This document shows, piece by piece, positions 34,195 through 41,714 of a stretch of DNA of 64,000 nt (positions are counted from its first letter, which is position 1; the number at the start of each line of letters is the position of its first letter). The notes below the pieces were generated by a model, which saw nothing but the letters and a program-made list of their open reading frames with translations, did no database searches and was not told where the DNA came from. A program made the position numbers and the translations under genes. Origin of the DNA: Nocardioides sp. WS12. GTDB lineage: Bacteria; Actinomycetota; Actinomycetes; Propionibacteriales; Nocardioidaceae. The DNA lies in contig NZ_CP053928.1 of NCBI RefSeq assembly GCF_014108865.1, positions 1,612,001-1,676,000 of the forward strand, in the 5' to 3' direction.

Positions 34195-34199
34195 CGTGG

Positions 34200-34589
34200 T
34201 CACCGGCCGATCTGCAGGGCTGCGGTGTAGGTGTCCTGCGCGGACTTCGTGACCTGCACGGAGGCCTGGTAGCCGCGCTGCGCCATGACCAGCTGGCTCA
34301 TCTGCGAGGCCATGTCCATGTCGGGCATCCGGACGTAGCCCTCCTCGTCGGCGAGCGGGTGCGACGGGTTGTGGACCAGCCGGCCCTCGGCGCTGGACTG
34401 GGCGAAGCCCTCGACGTCCACACCGCCGTCCGCGCGCGGGTCCATGACGACGTACTTGGCCTGGAAGGCGTCGTCGTCGGTGCCCTTGACGGTGTTGGCG
34501 TTCGCGATGTTGCCGGCGAGCGCGTCGAGCCAGACCTGGTGGGCACCGAGCGAGGTGTTCGCGATGCGCAGGGTGTCGAACGCGCCCAT
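34200..34589 (-). CDS. flgC: Flagellar rod protein FlgC
   Basis: 129 residues with the rod-protein pattern: [24 protein letters not shown] near the start and [28 protein letters not shown] near the end. FlgC is a proximal rod subunit. The ATG at 34589 overlaps the flgB stop by one base. Confidence 0.96.
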   Translation of the reverse strand: MGAFDTLRIANTSLGAHQVWLDALAGNIANANTVKGTDDDAFQAKYVVMDPRADGGVDVEGFAQSSAEGRLVHNPSHPLADEEGYVRMPDMDMASQMSQLVMAQRGYQASVQVTKSAQDTYTAALQIGR

Positions 34590-34945
34590 CAGCCGTTACC
34601 GCCCGACATGAGGGACATCCGGGTGGCCCGGTCGCTGATGGCGCGGCCCATGACCTCGTACTCGTACTGCGTCTGGATGGCCGCGATCGACTCCTTGCGG
34701 AGGTCGACGTTGTTGCCGTTGGCGCCGACGGGGGTGTCGGTCGCAGAGACGGTGACACCGACGTCAGTGGCCTTGCCACGCTCGATGGCGCGCGACAGCG
34801 TCGACTCGAAGTCGGCGGCGCGGGCGCGGAACCCAGGGGTGTCGACGTTCGCGATGTTGTCCGCGATGACTTCCTGCCGCGTGGACAGGCCGTTGATCGC
34901 CGAGTGCAACACGAAGCCGATGGCGTCGGTGGCTGCGAAGGACAC
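34589..34945 (-). CDS. flgB: Flagellar rod protein FlgB
   Basis: 118 residues with [25 protein letters not shown] and the C-terminal [19 protein letters not shown]. FlgB is a proximal rod subunit. The frame opens at TTG 34987, but GTG 34945 has GAGGAG six bases upstream and gives the family's usual N-terminus, so it is chosen. It is the first gene of the first flagellar operon. Confidence 0.93.
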   Translation of the reverse strand: MSFAATDAIGFVLHSAINGLSTRQEVIADNIANVDTPGFRARAADFESTLSRAIERGKATDVGVTVSATDTPVGANGNNVDLRKESIAAIQTQYEYEVMGRAISDRATRMSLMSGGNG

Positions 34946-35030
34946 GAGGTTCTCCTCGAGAGGCACCGCTCCTGGCTGATCGAGCAAGTCAGGAAGAGTG
35001 CGACGGTCGGTGCCGGTCCTTCGGCGGGGT

Positions 35031-35047
35031 TGAGCATTCCGTGCTCA
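35031..35047 (-). promoter_or_regulatory. Candidate CsrA-binding hairpin in the flgB leader
   Basis: On the minus strand a six-base stem TGAGCA/TGCTCA encloses the loop CGGAA, at the very start of the predicted flgB transcript. It has the same topology as the leaders at 25042 and 43999. Confidence 0.5.
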
Positions 35048-35053
35048 CGGGGA

Positions 35054-35080
35054 TCATCGGTTGAGCGTTGAACGACCTGA
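35054..35080 (-). promoter_or_regulatory. FliA-type promoter of the flgB-flgE operon
   Basis: On the minus strand TCAG (35077-35080) and ACCGATGA (35054-35061) are separated by 15 bases, the sigma-28 layout. The transcript would start near 35047, about 100 bases before the flgB start codon. Confidence 0.45.
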
Positions 35081-35157
35081 GTCCGGATCGCTGGGACTTG
35101 ATCCCGACTATCCCGACCGTTCGATCAACCCCGTCCGACGATCCGTCAGAGGAGCCG

Positions 35158-35637
35158 TCAGAGGAGTACGACGGAGACCGCTCCCGATCCGTACCCGGCG
35201 ATGTCGACCGCGAGGTCCTCGCGGCGACCCAGGGTCAGCGCGCTGATCCGCAGTTGCGGGTCGAGCGGGGGACCGGCGGGGTGGAGCGCGTGCAGGCGCA
35301 GGTGATCGGCGCCCGCGACGTTGAACATGGAGGCGGCGATGTTGAGCACCTCATAAAGGTTCTCCGCCATCGCATCGGTGATCTTGCGGTCGTCGATCGC
35401 GGCCTGGGCGCCACCGACGGGGATCAGCCCGATGGCCGCACTGGCGTGGGCCGAGAAGGCCAGGTCGCACAGGATCAGCGCACTGATCCGGAGCTGGTCG
35501 TCGACGTACACGGCGATCGAGGCGGCGGTGTCGGGTGCCGGGGCGAAGGGCGTCGTGGGACTCAGGGTGACGTCGCGGCCGAGCAGATCGGCGAGCAGGT
35601 CCTTGAGTTGCTTGGGCTGGGGCAGGTGAATGACCAC
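35158..35637 (-). CDS. CheX/CheC-like chemotaxis protein (uncharacterised)
   Basis: 159 residues, soluble. A helix with AENLYEVLNIAASMF carries an ExxN pair like the CheC/CheX/FliY phosphatases, followed about 21-24 residues later by Pro, near the family spacing. The rest is beta-rich with no other motif I know. It lies seven bases after cheY in the chemotaxis operon. It may dephosphorylate CheY-P. The similarity is weak and function is inferred. Confidence 0.55.
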   Translation of the reverse strand: MVIHLPQPKQLKDLLADLLGRDVTLSPTTPFAPAPDTAASIAVYVDDQLRISALILCDLAFSAHASAAIGLIPVGGAQAAIDDRKITDAMAENLYEVLNIAASMFNVAGADHLRLHALHPAGPPLDPQLRISALTLGRREDLAVDIAGYGSGAVSVVLL

Positions 35638-35644
35638 GGCGACC

Positions 35645-36004
35645 TCAGATCACGGTGCGGAGGGCGTCGTCGAACGCCTCCGGGGTGAACGGCTTGGCAA
35701 TGAGGAAGGCGGCACCAGAGGTTGCGGCACGCTGGCGCATCTCCTCGGACCCCTCGGAGGTGACGAACCCGAACGCGACGGTCGAACCCGCTGCGCGCAG
35801 GGCGTCGAGGCAGTCGATCCCGTTCATCTCGGGCATGTTCCAGTCCGACAGGACCAGGTCGGGGGACTCGGTCTGCACCATCTCGAGTGCCTGGCGGCCG
35901 TTCTCGGCTTCGACGATGTCGTGGCCACCGTGGCCGGCCTGGCGCAGGGTGCGGATCACGATCTGCCGCATCACGCGGCTGTCGTCAGCGATCAGGATCT
36001 TCAT
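35645..36004 (-). CDS. cheY: CheY-like response regulator
   Basis: 119 residues, a single receiver domain: ADDSR at 6-10, phospho-acceptor Asp about residue 54 (VLSDWNMPEMNG), Thr/Ser in FVTSEG and Lys in AKPFTPE. It should carry the chemotactic signal to the motor switch or act as a phosphate sink. It lies between the two CheX-like genes. A second CheY-like gene is at 36533, and the sequence does not tell which one drives the motor. Confidence 0.93.
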   Translation of the reverse strand: MKILIADDSRVMRQIVIRTLRQAGHGGHDIVEAENGRQALEMVQTESPDLVLSDWNMPEMNGIDCLDALRAAGSTVAFGFVTSEGSEEMRQRAATSGAAFLIAKPFTPEAFDDALRTVI

Positions 36005-36035
36005 CGGGACCTTCCAGTGGGGGCAGGGAGGGCGC

Positions 36036-36536
36036 TCAGGCGCCGGGGACGTGGACGCAGACGCGGACGGGGCCGTCGTGCCAGGCGACGTCGACGCGAC
36101 AGACCTCGCGGACGTCGCTGGCGAACGCGGCGCGACCGGCGGCGACCGAGGGGAGGGAAAGCGTGCTGGGCCCGGGCATCAGGCTCTTGATGCTCCCGCC
36201 GACCATGTTGACGAGCTCACCGACGGCGTCGGCGACGTCGCCGTCGTGGACGTCGTGCACGGACGGGATGGCGAGCATCCGGGCGGTCACCTCGCGGGCA
36301 ATGGCCTCGTCGAGTTCGAGGGTGACCACGCCCTGCCAGCCACCGGTCACGGTGACGGCTGCGGACCACGCACCGGCGGCGTCGAACGGGGATCCGGCTG
36401 GCACCGGGCGGGTCACGAGGGCCTCGCCCTCGCCGAGGAGCGCCATCCACATGTCCTCGGTCACCGAACGGACGTCGTCGAGGTCGGGTGCCTCGACGTC
36501 GGCAGCGGAGGGGTCGAAGAAACTCAGCACGTTCAC
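36036..36536 (-). CDS. cheX: CheX-family CheY-P phosphatase
   Basis: 166 residues. The diagnostic helix GELVNMVGGSIKSLMPG carries the ExxN phosphatase motif, and WQGVVTLELDEAIAREVTARML is also typical of CheX. CheX dephosphorylates CheY-P as a dimer. GTG at 36536 overlaps the stop of the upstream receiver gene by four bases, so the regulator and its phosphatase are translationally coupled. Confidence 0.85.
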   Translation of the reverse strand: MNVLSFFDPSAADVEAPDLDDVRSVTEDMWMALLGEGEALVTRPVPAGSPFDAAGAWSAAVTVTGGWQGVVTLELDEAIAREVTARMLAIPSVHDVHDGDVADAVGELVNMVGGSIKSLMPGPSTLSLPSVAAGRAAFASDVREVCRVDVAWHDGPVRVCVHVPGA

Positions 36537-36934
36537 GTCAGGGCTCCGTACGTCGCAGTGGAGCCCGCGGTGAGCAGGCCGAGGATCTCGAGCTTCTCGA
36601 CGATCGCATCCGGCGTGAACGGCTTGATGACGTACTCGTGGGCACCCGCGGCGAGGGCGCGCACGATCTGCCGCTGCTCGCTCTCGGTGGTCACCATCAT
36701 CAGCGTGACATCGCGCCACTCGGGGTTCGCACGAACGGTGGTGATGAACGTGTAGCCGTCCATCACGGGCATGTTCCAGTCGACCAGGCACAGGTCGGGC
36801 ACCGGGCCGGACCGCAGCTGGTCGAGGGCGTCCTGGCCGTGGATGGCCTCGGAGGTCTCGAAGTCGAGCCCGGCCAGGATGCGGCGCAGGATGCTCCGCA
36901 TGGCGCGGGAGTCGTCGATGATCATGGCGTGCAC
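36533..36934 (-). CDS. cheY: CheY-like response regulator (second copy)
   Basis: 133 residues, a single receiver domain: IIDDSRAMR, phospho-acceptor Asp about residue 52 (LCLVDWNMPVMDG), TTES and KPFTPD. It has a short extra C-terminal tail (GLLTAGSTATYGALT). GTG 36934 has GGAG seven bases before it and is two bases after cheR, so these genes form one operon. Coupling to CheX suggests that this is the short-lived motor signal. Confidence 0.92.
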   Translation of the reverse strand: MHAMIIDDSRAMRSILRRILAGLDFETSEAIHGQDALDQLRSGPVPDLCLVDWNMPVMDGYTFITTVRANPEWRDVTLMMVTTESEQRQIVRALAAGAHEYVIKPFTPDAIVEKLEILGLLTAGSTATYGALT

Positions 36935-36936
36935 GA

Positions 36937-37812
36937 TCAGGCTCCTGTCATGGTCAGGGGAGTGGTCGAAACAGCGGGTGCGGTGCTGGGTGGGGGTGCG
37001 CCGGCGCGTCGATGCACCTGCACCCGGCCGATCGGTTCGCGCCGCCAGGCAGCGGCGAGATCCTCCGGCAGGTCGAGCGTGGTCTCGGTCGAACCGAGCA
37101 ACAGGTAGCCGTCGAGGGCGAGCATCGGCAGCATCCGGCGCAGGATGTCCTGCTTCGTCGGGGCATCGAAGTAGATGAGGACGTTGCGCAGCCAGATCAT
37201 GTCGAACGTCCCGAGGCCGACGTACGGCGCCGCGAGGTTGAGGTGGCGGACGGTGATCCGTTGGCGCAGTCGTTCGGCGATCTCCCACTCGCGACCGACA
37301 CGGGTGAAGTAGCGGACCAGGCTGGTCGCGGGGAGGCCACGGTTGACCTCGACCTGGCTGTACCGGCCGGCCTTCACCCGCTCGAGCATCGTCGTTGCGA
37401 TGTCGGTGGCGACGATCTCGTACTCCCACCCGGCCGGCAGGTGCTGGTCGAGCAGCATGGCGATCGAGTAGGCCTCCTGGCCGCTCGAGCACGCCGCGCT
37501 CCAGATCCGCAGTTTCCGGGTCGTCGACCGGCGTTCGAGGAGCGTGGGCAGGATCTCGTCCGTGAACGCCTGGTAGGGCGTGTGGTCGCGGAACCAACTG
37601 GTCTCGTTGATCGTGAGCGCGTCGATCACCTTGCGGCGTTCGTCGGGTTCGAAGGCCAGCCGGGCGACGTACGCCTCGAGGGTGAGGCCCTTCGCTGCGG
37701 CCAGGGGAGCAAGGCGCGCCTCGACGAGATACTCCTTGCCCTCGTCGTACACCATCGACGTCTCGCGCCGGATGAGCGCGGAGACAGACGTGAAGGCGGT
37801 GGGCGTGGTCAT
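36937..37812 (-). CDS. cheR: Chemoreceptor methyltransferase CheR
   Basis: 291 residues. The N-terminal helical domain is followed by the SAM-binding domain: NETSWFRDHTPYQAF, IWSAACSSGQEAYSIAM and MIWLRNVLIYFD. CheR methylates glutamates of the MCP at 51471. The C-terminal 20 residues (APAVSTTPLTMTGA) are low complexity and include a stretch resembling a common actinobacterial REP sequence. ATG 37812 is preferred; ATG near 37854 is an alternative. Divergent from cheB. Confidence 0.95.
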   Translation of the reverse strand: MTTPTAFTSVSALIRRETSMVYDEGKEYLVEARLAPLAAAKGLTLEAYVARLAFEPDERRKVIDALTINETSWFRDHTPYQAFTDEILPTLLERRSTTRKLRIWSAACSSGQEAYSIAMLLDQHLPAGWEYEIVATDIATTMLERVKAGRYSQVEVNRGLPATSLVRYFTRVGREWEIAERLRQRITVRHLNLAAPYVGLGTFDMIWLRNVLIYFDAPTKQDILRRMLPMLALDGYLLLGSTETTLDLPEDLAAAWRREPIGRVQVHRRAGAPPPSTAPAVSTTPLTMTGA

Positions 37813-37884
37813 GTCCGGTTCTTCGGCGGGGAACTGCGGTTCCTGAGATCTCATGACGAGCCATGTGTGGCCGATGCCTTGGCC

Positions 37885-38949
37885 GTGACTCAGATCAGGG
37901 TGCTCGTGGTGGACGACTCGGCATTGGTACGACGACTGGTCACCACTGCGCTCAGTCAGGCCCCGGACATCGAAGTGGCCGGCGTGGCGAAGGACGGCGT
38001 GGAAGCCGTCCGCATGGTCGATGAGCTCAAGCCCGACGTCGTCACCCTCGACATCGAGATGCCGAACCTCGACGGCCTCGGCGCGCTCACGCAGATCCGG
38101 GAGAAGCACGCCCGGTTGCCGGTGATCATGTTCTCGACCCTGACCGAACGCGGGGCGACCGCGACCCTGGACGCGTTGTCGCGGGGGGCGTCGGACTACG
38201 TCACCAAGCCCTCCAACACCGGCCAGATCGCCGACGGCATCGCCGCGATCCGCGACCAGCTGGTGCCGCGGATCCGGGCCCTGGCCGGCATGCGGAAGCT
38301 CACCCCGGGCACCTCGCGCCCCATCGTTCGCCGGGAGCGTCAGCCGCATGCCGTGCAGCCGGTCAGTGCGCTCCTCATCGGCTGCTCCACCGGCGGACCC
38401 GACGCCCTTGCCCGCCTCCTTCCTCGTCTTCCCGCCGACCTCGGAGTGCCGGTACTGGTCGTCCAGCACATGCCTCCCGTGTTCACCGCGATGCTGGCCC
38501 AACGCCTCGACAAGCTCTCCGCGCTCACCGTGCGGGAAGCGGCCGACGGTGAGGAGGTGCGTCCCGGCGAGATCCTCATCGCGCCCGGCGACTTCCACCT
38601 CCGGCTCAGTCGCGTCGGCCGGATCGGCCCGGTGCGGGTCGCACTCGACCAGGGCGATCAGGAGAACTTCTGTCGCCCTGCGGTCGACGTGCTGTTCCGC
38701 TCGGCGCTCGACATCTACGGCGGCGGCGCGCTCGCGACGGTGCTGACCGGCATGGGACAGGACGGTCTCGCCGGGGCCCGGCAGCTGGCAGCCGCTGGGG
38801 CCCGGATTCTCGTCCAGGACGAGGAGAGCTCGGTCGTGTGGGGGATGCCCGGTGCCGTTGCGGGCGCGGGACTCGCCGACGACGTACTCCCGCTGGAACA
38901 GCTGGGTGACCGGATTGCCGCGACCGTGCGGCGTTCCCGCGCGGCCTGA
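37885..38949 (+). CDS. cheB: Chemotaxis methylesterase CheB
   Basis: 354 residues. The receiver domain has Asp 10/11 and phospho-acceptor Asp 56 (VVTLDIEMPNLDG). The esterase domain has the catalytic Ser in IGCSTGGPDAL, His in VVQHMPPVFTA and Asp in TGMGQDGLAGA. CheB removes methyl groups or deamidates receptors after phosphorylation by CheA. GTG 37885 is chosen by alignment to the usual N-terminus. It is divergent from cheR with 72 bases between. Confidence 0.95.
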   Translation: MTQIRVLVVDDSALVRRLVTTALSQAPDIEVAGVAKDGVEAVRMVDELKPDVVTLDIEMPNLDGLGALTQIREKHARLPVIMFSTLTERGATATLDALSRGASDYVTKPSNTGQIADGIAAIRDQLVPRIRALAGMRKLTPGTSRPIVRRERQPHAVQPVSALLIGCSTGGPDALARLLPRLPADLGVPVLVVQHMPPVFTAMLAQRLDKLSALTVREAADGEEVRPGEILIAPGDFHLRLSRVGRIGPVRVALDQGDQENFCRPAVDVLFRSALDIYGGGALATVLTGMGQDGLAGARQLAAAGARILVQDEESSVVWGMPGAVAGAGLADDVLPLEQLGDRIAATVRRSRAA

Positions 38950-39003
38950 CGGCCGGGCAACGCTCCGCTTGCCGGTGAGGGTTTTGGGAAGGTGTCCTCA
39001 CAT

Positions 39004-39091
39004 TCGACACTGGTGACGCCCCGCCGAGGAGCACACGATGGGGGAAGGTCCGGCGGCCATAGGTCTCGTGGTGACGCTGTGCGGGCACAGC
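39004..39091 (+). promoter_or_regulatory. FliA-like promoter and leader hairpin of the secreted protein gene
   Basis: TCGA (39004-39007) and GCCGAGGA (39023-39030) are spaced by 15 bases, like other predicted FliA promoters here, with one change in the -10 box. The leader contains a six-base stem GCTGTG/CACAGC with loop CGGG (39076-39091), similar in shape to the GGA-loop hairpins but without GGA. Confidence 0.35.
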
Positions 39092-39119
39092 CCACTCGAC
39101 TTCATGGGGGAGTCACCAC

Positions 39120-40937
39120 ATGTCCCAGCATCGCGCTCACCGACGCGCTCGTCGCGTCATCGCTCAGATCGGTTCCGGCGCGCTCCTCGTCGCCGGCGCT
39201 GCTGTCATTGCCACGACGTCGGCTCCGCCGATCGCCCATGCGGCCGCCCAGTCCATCTCGACCACGACCAACATCACGGACGGGAGCGGATTCTGCGTCA
39301 ACCCGGACGGCACGGGTGACACGGACGACCCGACCAACTGCAACGCCTACGCCCTGAAGACGGACGTGTGGTTGAGCAACCTCCCGCACACCCTGGGAGA
39401 GGGCGACTACTTCTTCGCCGTCAACGTTCCGGGCACCCAGTCCACGCCGAACGACGGGGACCCGGGCCTGCTGTCGTCGGACTCCCGTGCGGACCGGACC
39501 TTCCACGTCGCGGCCGACGGCACGATCACGACCGCTGGTCCCCACCCGGTCTCCTTCGACGACTTCCGGATCCAGATGGCGCCGTTCGACGACACCACCA
39601 ACGGTGGTGGCGTCTACAACGCCAGCGTCTGCGAACTGCCGTCTCCTGACCCGACTGCGCCCGTCAGCGGCGACGACTGCACCCATGACTCGTTCAAGGT
39701 GCTCCAGGACGACCCGCCACCGGTCGCGGACCCGCTGACCGTCACGAAGACCGCCGAGGGCTCCTACGACAACAAGTACACCTGGCTGGTCGAGAAGTCG
39801 GTCGACGACAGCACCCTGAGCGGTGTGTCCGGCTCGGTCACCGCCTACTACACCATCAACCTGAGCCACGACGGTGGCGACATCTCCGGGGCTGCGATCA
39901 CCGGCTCGGTCACTGTCACGAACCCGAACCCCGTCGCGGCCGTCGCCGACATCACCGACACCTTCTCGGAACCCGGGATCGTGTGCACGCTGACTGGTGC
40001 GGGTGACGACATCGAGGTCGCCCCGGGCGACACGGTCCTCCCGTTCAGCTGTGATGTCGCCGCGGACGCCGTCCCAGCGGACGGCCTCACCAACACGGTC
40101 ACCGTGGAGTGGGACGTCCAACTGCTCGGCGAGGCAGTCCTCGACGCGGGTTCGGCCACGGACACGACCGACCCGATCGTGATCACGGAGAATGCGATCG
40201 ATGAGTGCGCGGACCTCACCGACACCTACGCCGGCGATCTCGGTACCTACTGTGCCGGCGAAGCCCCCGTGACCATCCAGTACACCCGGGACTTCGACCT
40301 CGTCGACCCGGGCTGCGTCGTCTACCCGAACACCGCGTCGTTCGTCACCAACGACAACGCGGTCGTGGGCGAGGACAGCCAGGACGTCGAGGTCTGCAAG
40401 ACCCCGCTGAACACCGGCGCCCACACCATCGGGGGCTGGACGAACAAGAACGGCCAGGGTCTCATCACCAACGGCACGTCGACCGGCACGACCTGCAACT
40501 CCGGGACCTACCTGCGGACCTTCGCACCGTTCCAGGACCTGTCCGCAACCGCCAACTGCGCGGCCGTGGCCAAGTACGTCTCCACGGTGATCGGCAAGGC
40601 AACGGCGTCGTCGATGATTCCGATGCTCAAGGCACAGATGCTCGCCACGGCGTTGTCGGTCTACTTCACGGCCGACGCAAACAGCACCCTGGCGACGCAG
40701 AAGTACATTCCGAACACCAATCTCGGCGACATCGAGATCGACCTGACGATGATCAAGGGCCGTGACGTCGGCGCCGCCTTCGGTGGGGCAGACAGCCTCA
40801 CGGTGAGCCAGATGCTGACCTTCGCAGCCAGTCAGTACGTCAGCGCCAGCAGTTGGTACGGAACGTCCAAGCCGGTGCAGGCCGACGCCAAGGACGCGTT
40901 CGACGCGATCAACAACAACGCGGTCTTCGCGCCCTAG
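39120..40937 (+). CDS. Large secreted protein, uncharacterised, within the flagellar region
   Basis: 605 residues. A Tat/Sec-like signal peptide (basic RRARR, hydrophobic stretch, AHAAA about residue 43) precedes Asp/Thr-rich, Cys-containing beta domains. Residues about 205-350 look like a DUF11/Ig-type adhesion module (LTVTKTAEGSYDNKYTWLVEKSVD). The last 180 residues begin HTIGGWTNKNGQGLI, like the end domain found in some secreted actinobacterial proteins (HTIGFWKNH type). There is no LPxTG or C-terminal anchor. It may be a surface or adhesin-like protein. A GGGGGA site lies before ATG 39120. Its place between cheB and the filament genes suggests motility-linked expression. Confidence 0.7.
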   Translation: MSQHRAHRRARRVIAQIGSGALLVAGAAVIATTSAPPIAHAAAQSISTTTNITDGSGFCVNPDGTGDTDDPTNCNAYALKTDVWLSNLPHTLGEGDYFFAVNVPGTQSTPNDGDPGLLSSDSRADRTFHVAADGTITTAGPHPVSFDDFRIQMAPFDDTTNGGGVYNASVCELPSPDPTAPVSGDDCTHDSFKVLQDDPPPVADPLTVTKTAEGSYDNKYTWLVEKSVDDSTLSGVSGSVTAYYTINLSHDGGDISGAAITGSVTVTNPNPVAAVADITDTFSEPGIVCTLTGAGDDIEVAPGDTVLPFSCDVAADAVPADGLTNTVTVEWDVQLLGEAVLDAGSATDTTDPIVITENAIDECADLTDTYAGDLGTYCAGEAPVTIQYTRDFDLVDPGCVVYPNTASFVTNDNAVVGEDSQDVEVCKTPLNTGAHTIGGWTNKNGQGLITNGTSTGTTCNSGTYLRTFAPFQDLSATANCAAVAKYVSTVIGKATASSMIPMLKAQMLATALSVYFTADANSTLATQKYIPNTNLGDIEIDLTMIKGRDVGAAFGGADSLTVSQMLTFAASQYVSASSWYGTSKPVQADAKDAFDAINNNAVFAP

Positions 40938-41000
40938 AACACCCCACTGCAGCGACCGTCACCCCGGTCCGTGTCTCCTTCTCGTACCCCGATCACGCGC

Positions 41001-41327
41001 TCACGCCGTGATGTCGAGATACACGGGTACGGACCGGGTGGCGGTCGCGTCACTGACGCGGTCGGTCAGTCGCTGCTGCTGCCGGGTGTCGGACAGCATC
41101 GCCGGGATGGCGGACATCAGGCGCTGCTGGCGTTCGAGCAGCACCCGTGCGCGGGGCAGGAACTCGTCGGGGATCGGACCGAGGTCCGTGGGTGGCTGCC
41201 ACGCCGGCTGGTCGGGGGCGCGGCGGCCCTGGAGCATCCGCTCCGCGTGATCGGCGTGTGCCTCGAGGCGGTCGAGCGCCTCACGCCACGTGACCAGGCG
41301 ACGGGGGCCGTTCGGTGGCGTGCTCAT
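41001..41327 (-). CDS. FliT-like flagellar protein (putative)
   Basis: 108 residues, helical and charged, no membrane segment. It overlaps fliS by four bases and is the last gene of the fliD-fliS unit, the place of the FliD chaperone FliT in other bacteria. The sequence (WREALDRLEAHADHAERML, LLERQQRLMSAIPAML) shows the helical character but no clear motif. Chaperone function is from position only. Confidence 0.55.
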   Translation of the reverse strand: MSTPPNGPRRLVTWREALDRLEAHADHAERMLQGRRAPDQPAWQPPTDLGPIPDEFLPRARVLLERQQRLMSAIPAMLSDTRQQQRLTDRVSDATATRSVPVYLDITA

Positions 41328-41704
41328 TGGAGCGCCGCTGCCATCGCGGCTTCACGCCACGTCTCGCACAACTGACGGGCGAGCTCGAGCGCCTCGGCCG
41401 ACTTCGGGGCGTCGCGCCGGATGTTCGCCAGCACCAACTGGTTGCGCAGGTACGCGTAGAGGGCGGCCAGTTCCGTGCCACCCTGCATCTTGTCGACCTG
41501 GAGGCTGGATTCCAGTTCCAGCACGATGTCCTGGGCATGGACCAGATTCCGGTGCGCACTCTCCCAGTCGCCTTGCTGCTGCGCTCCGTGTCCACGCTCG
41601 ACGTCGAGGACCAGCCGTTCGAGCAGCATCACCAGAAGGCGTGCGGGCGACGCGGTCGCGACGGAGTTGGACTGATAGGCCGCATGGGCGGTCAGGGCGT
41701 TCAT
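41324..41704 (-). CDS. fliS: Flagellin export chaperone FliS
   Basis: 126 residues. YQSNSVATASPARLLVMLLERLVLDVERG is the FliS N-terminal signature; the rest is four-helix bundle. FliS keeps flagellin unfolded for export. In Firmicutes it also acts in the FliW-CsrA-flagellin cycle. It lies ten bases after fliD. Confidence 0.94.
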   Translation of the reverse strand: MNALTAHAAYQSNSVATASPARLLVMLLERLVLDVERGHGAQQQGDWESAHRNLVHAQDIVLELESSLQVDKMQGGTELAALYAYLRNQLVLANIRRDAPKSAEALELARQLCETWREAAMAAALQ

Positions 41705-41714
41705 GGGTGATTCC

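Noticed and set aside
34946..34987. TTG start of flgB giving 14 more residues
   Set aside because: GTG 34945 has a GAGGAG site at six bases and fits the usual FlgB N-terminus; the TTG has neither.
38950..39119. c-di-GMP riboswitch before the secreted protein gene
   Set aside because: The conserved GGG-ACGCA and tetraloop receptor segments of the class are not present; only a short GC hairpin is seen.
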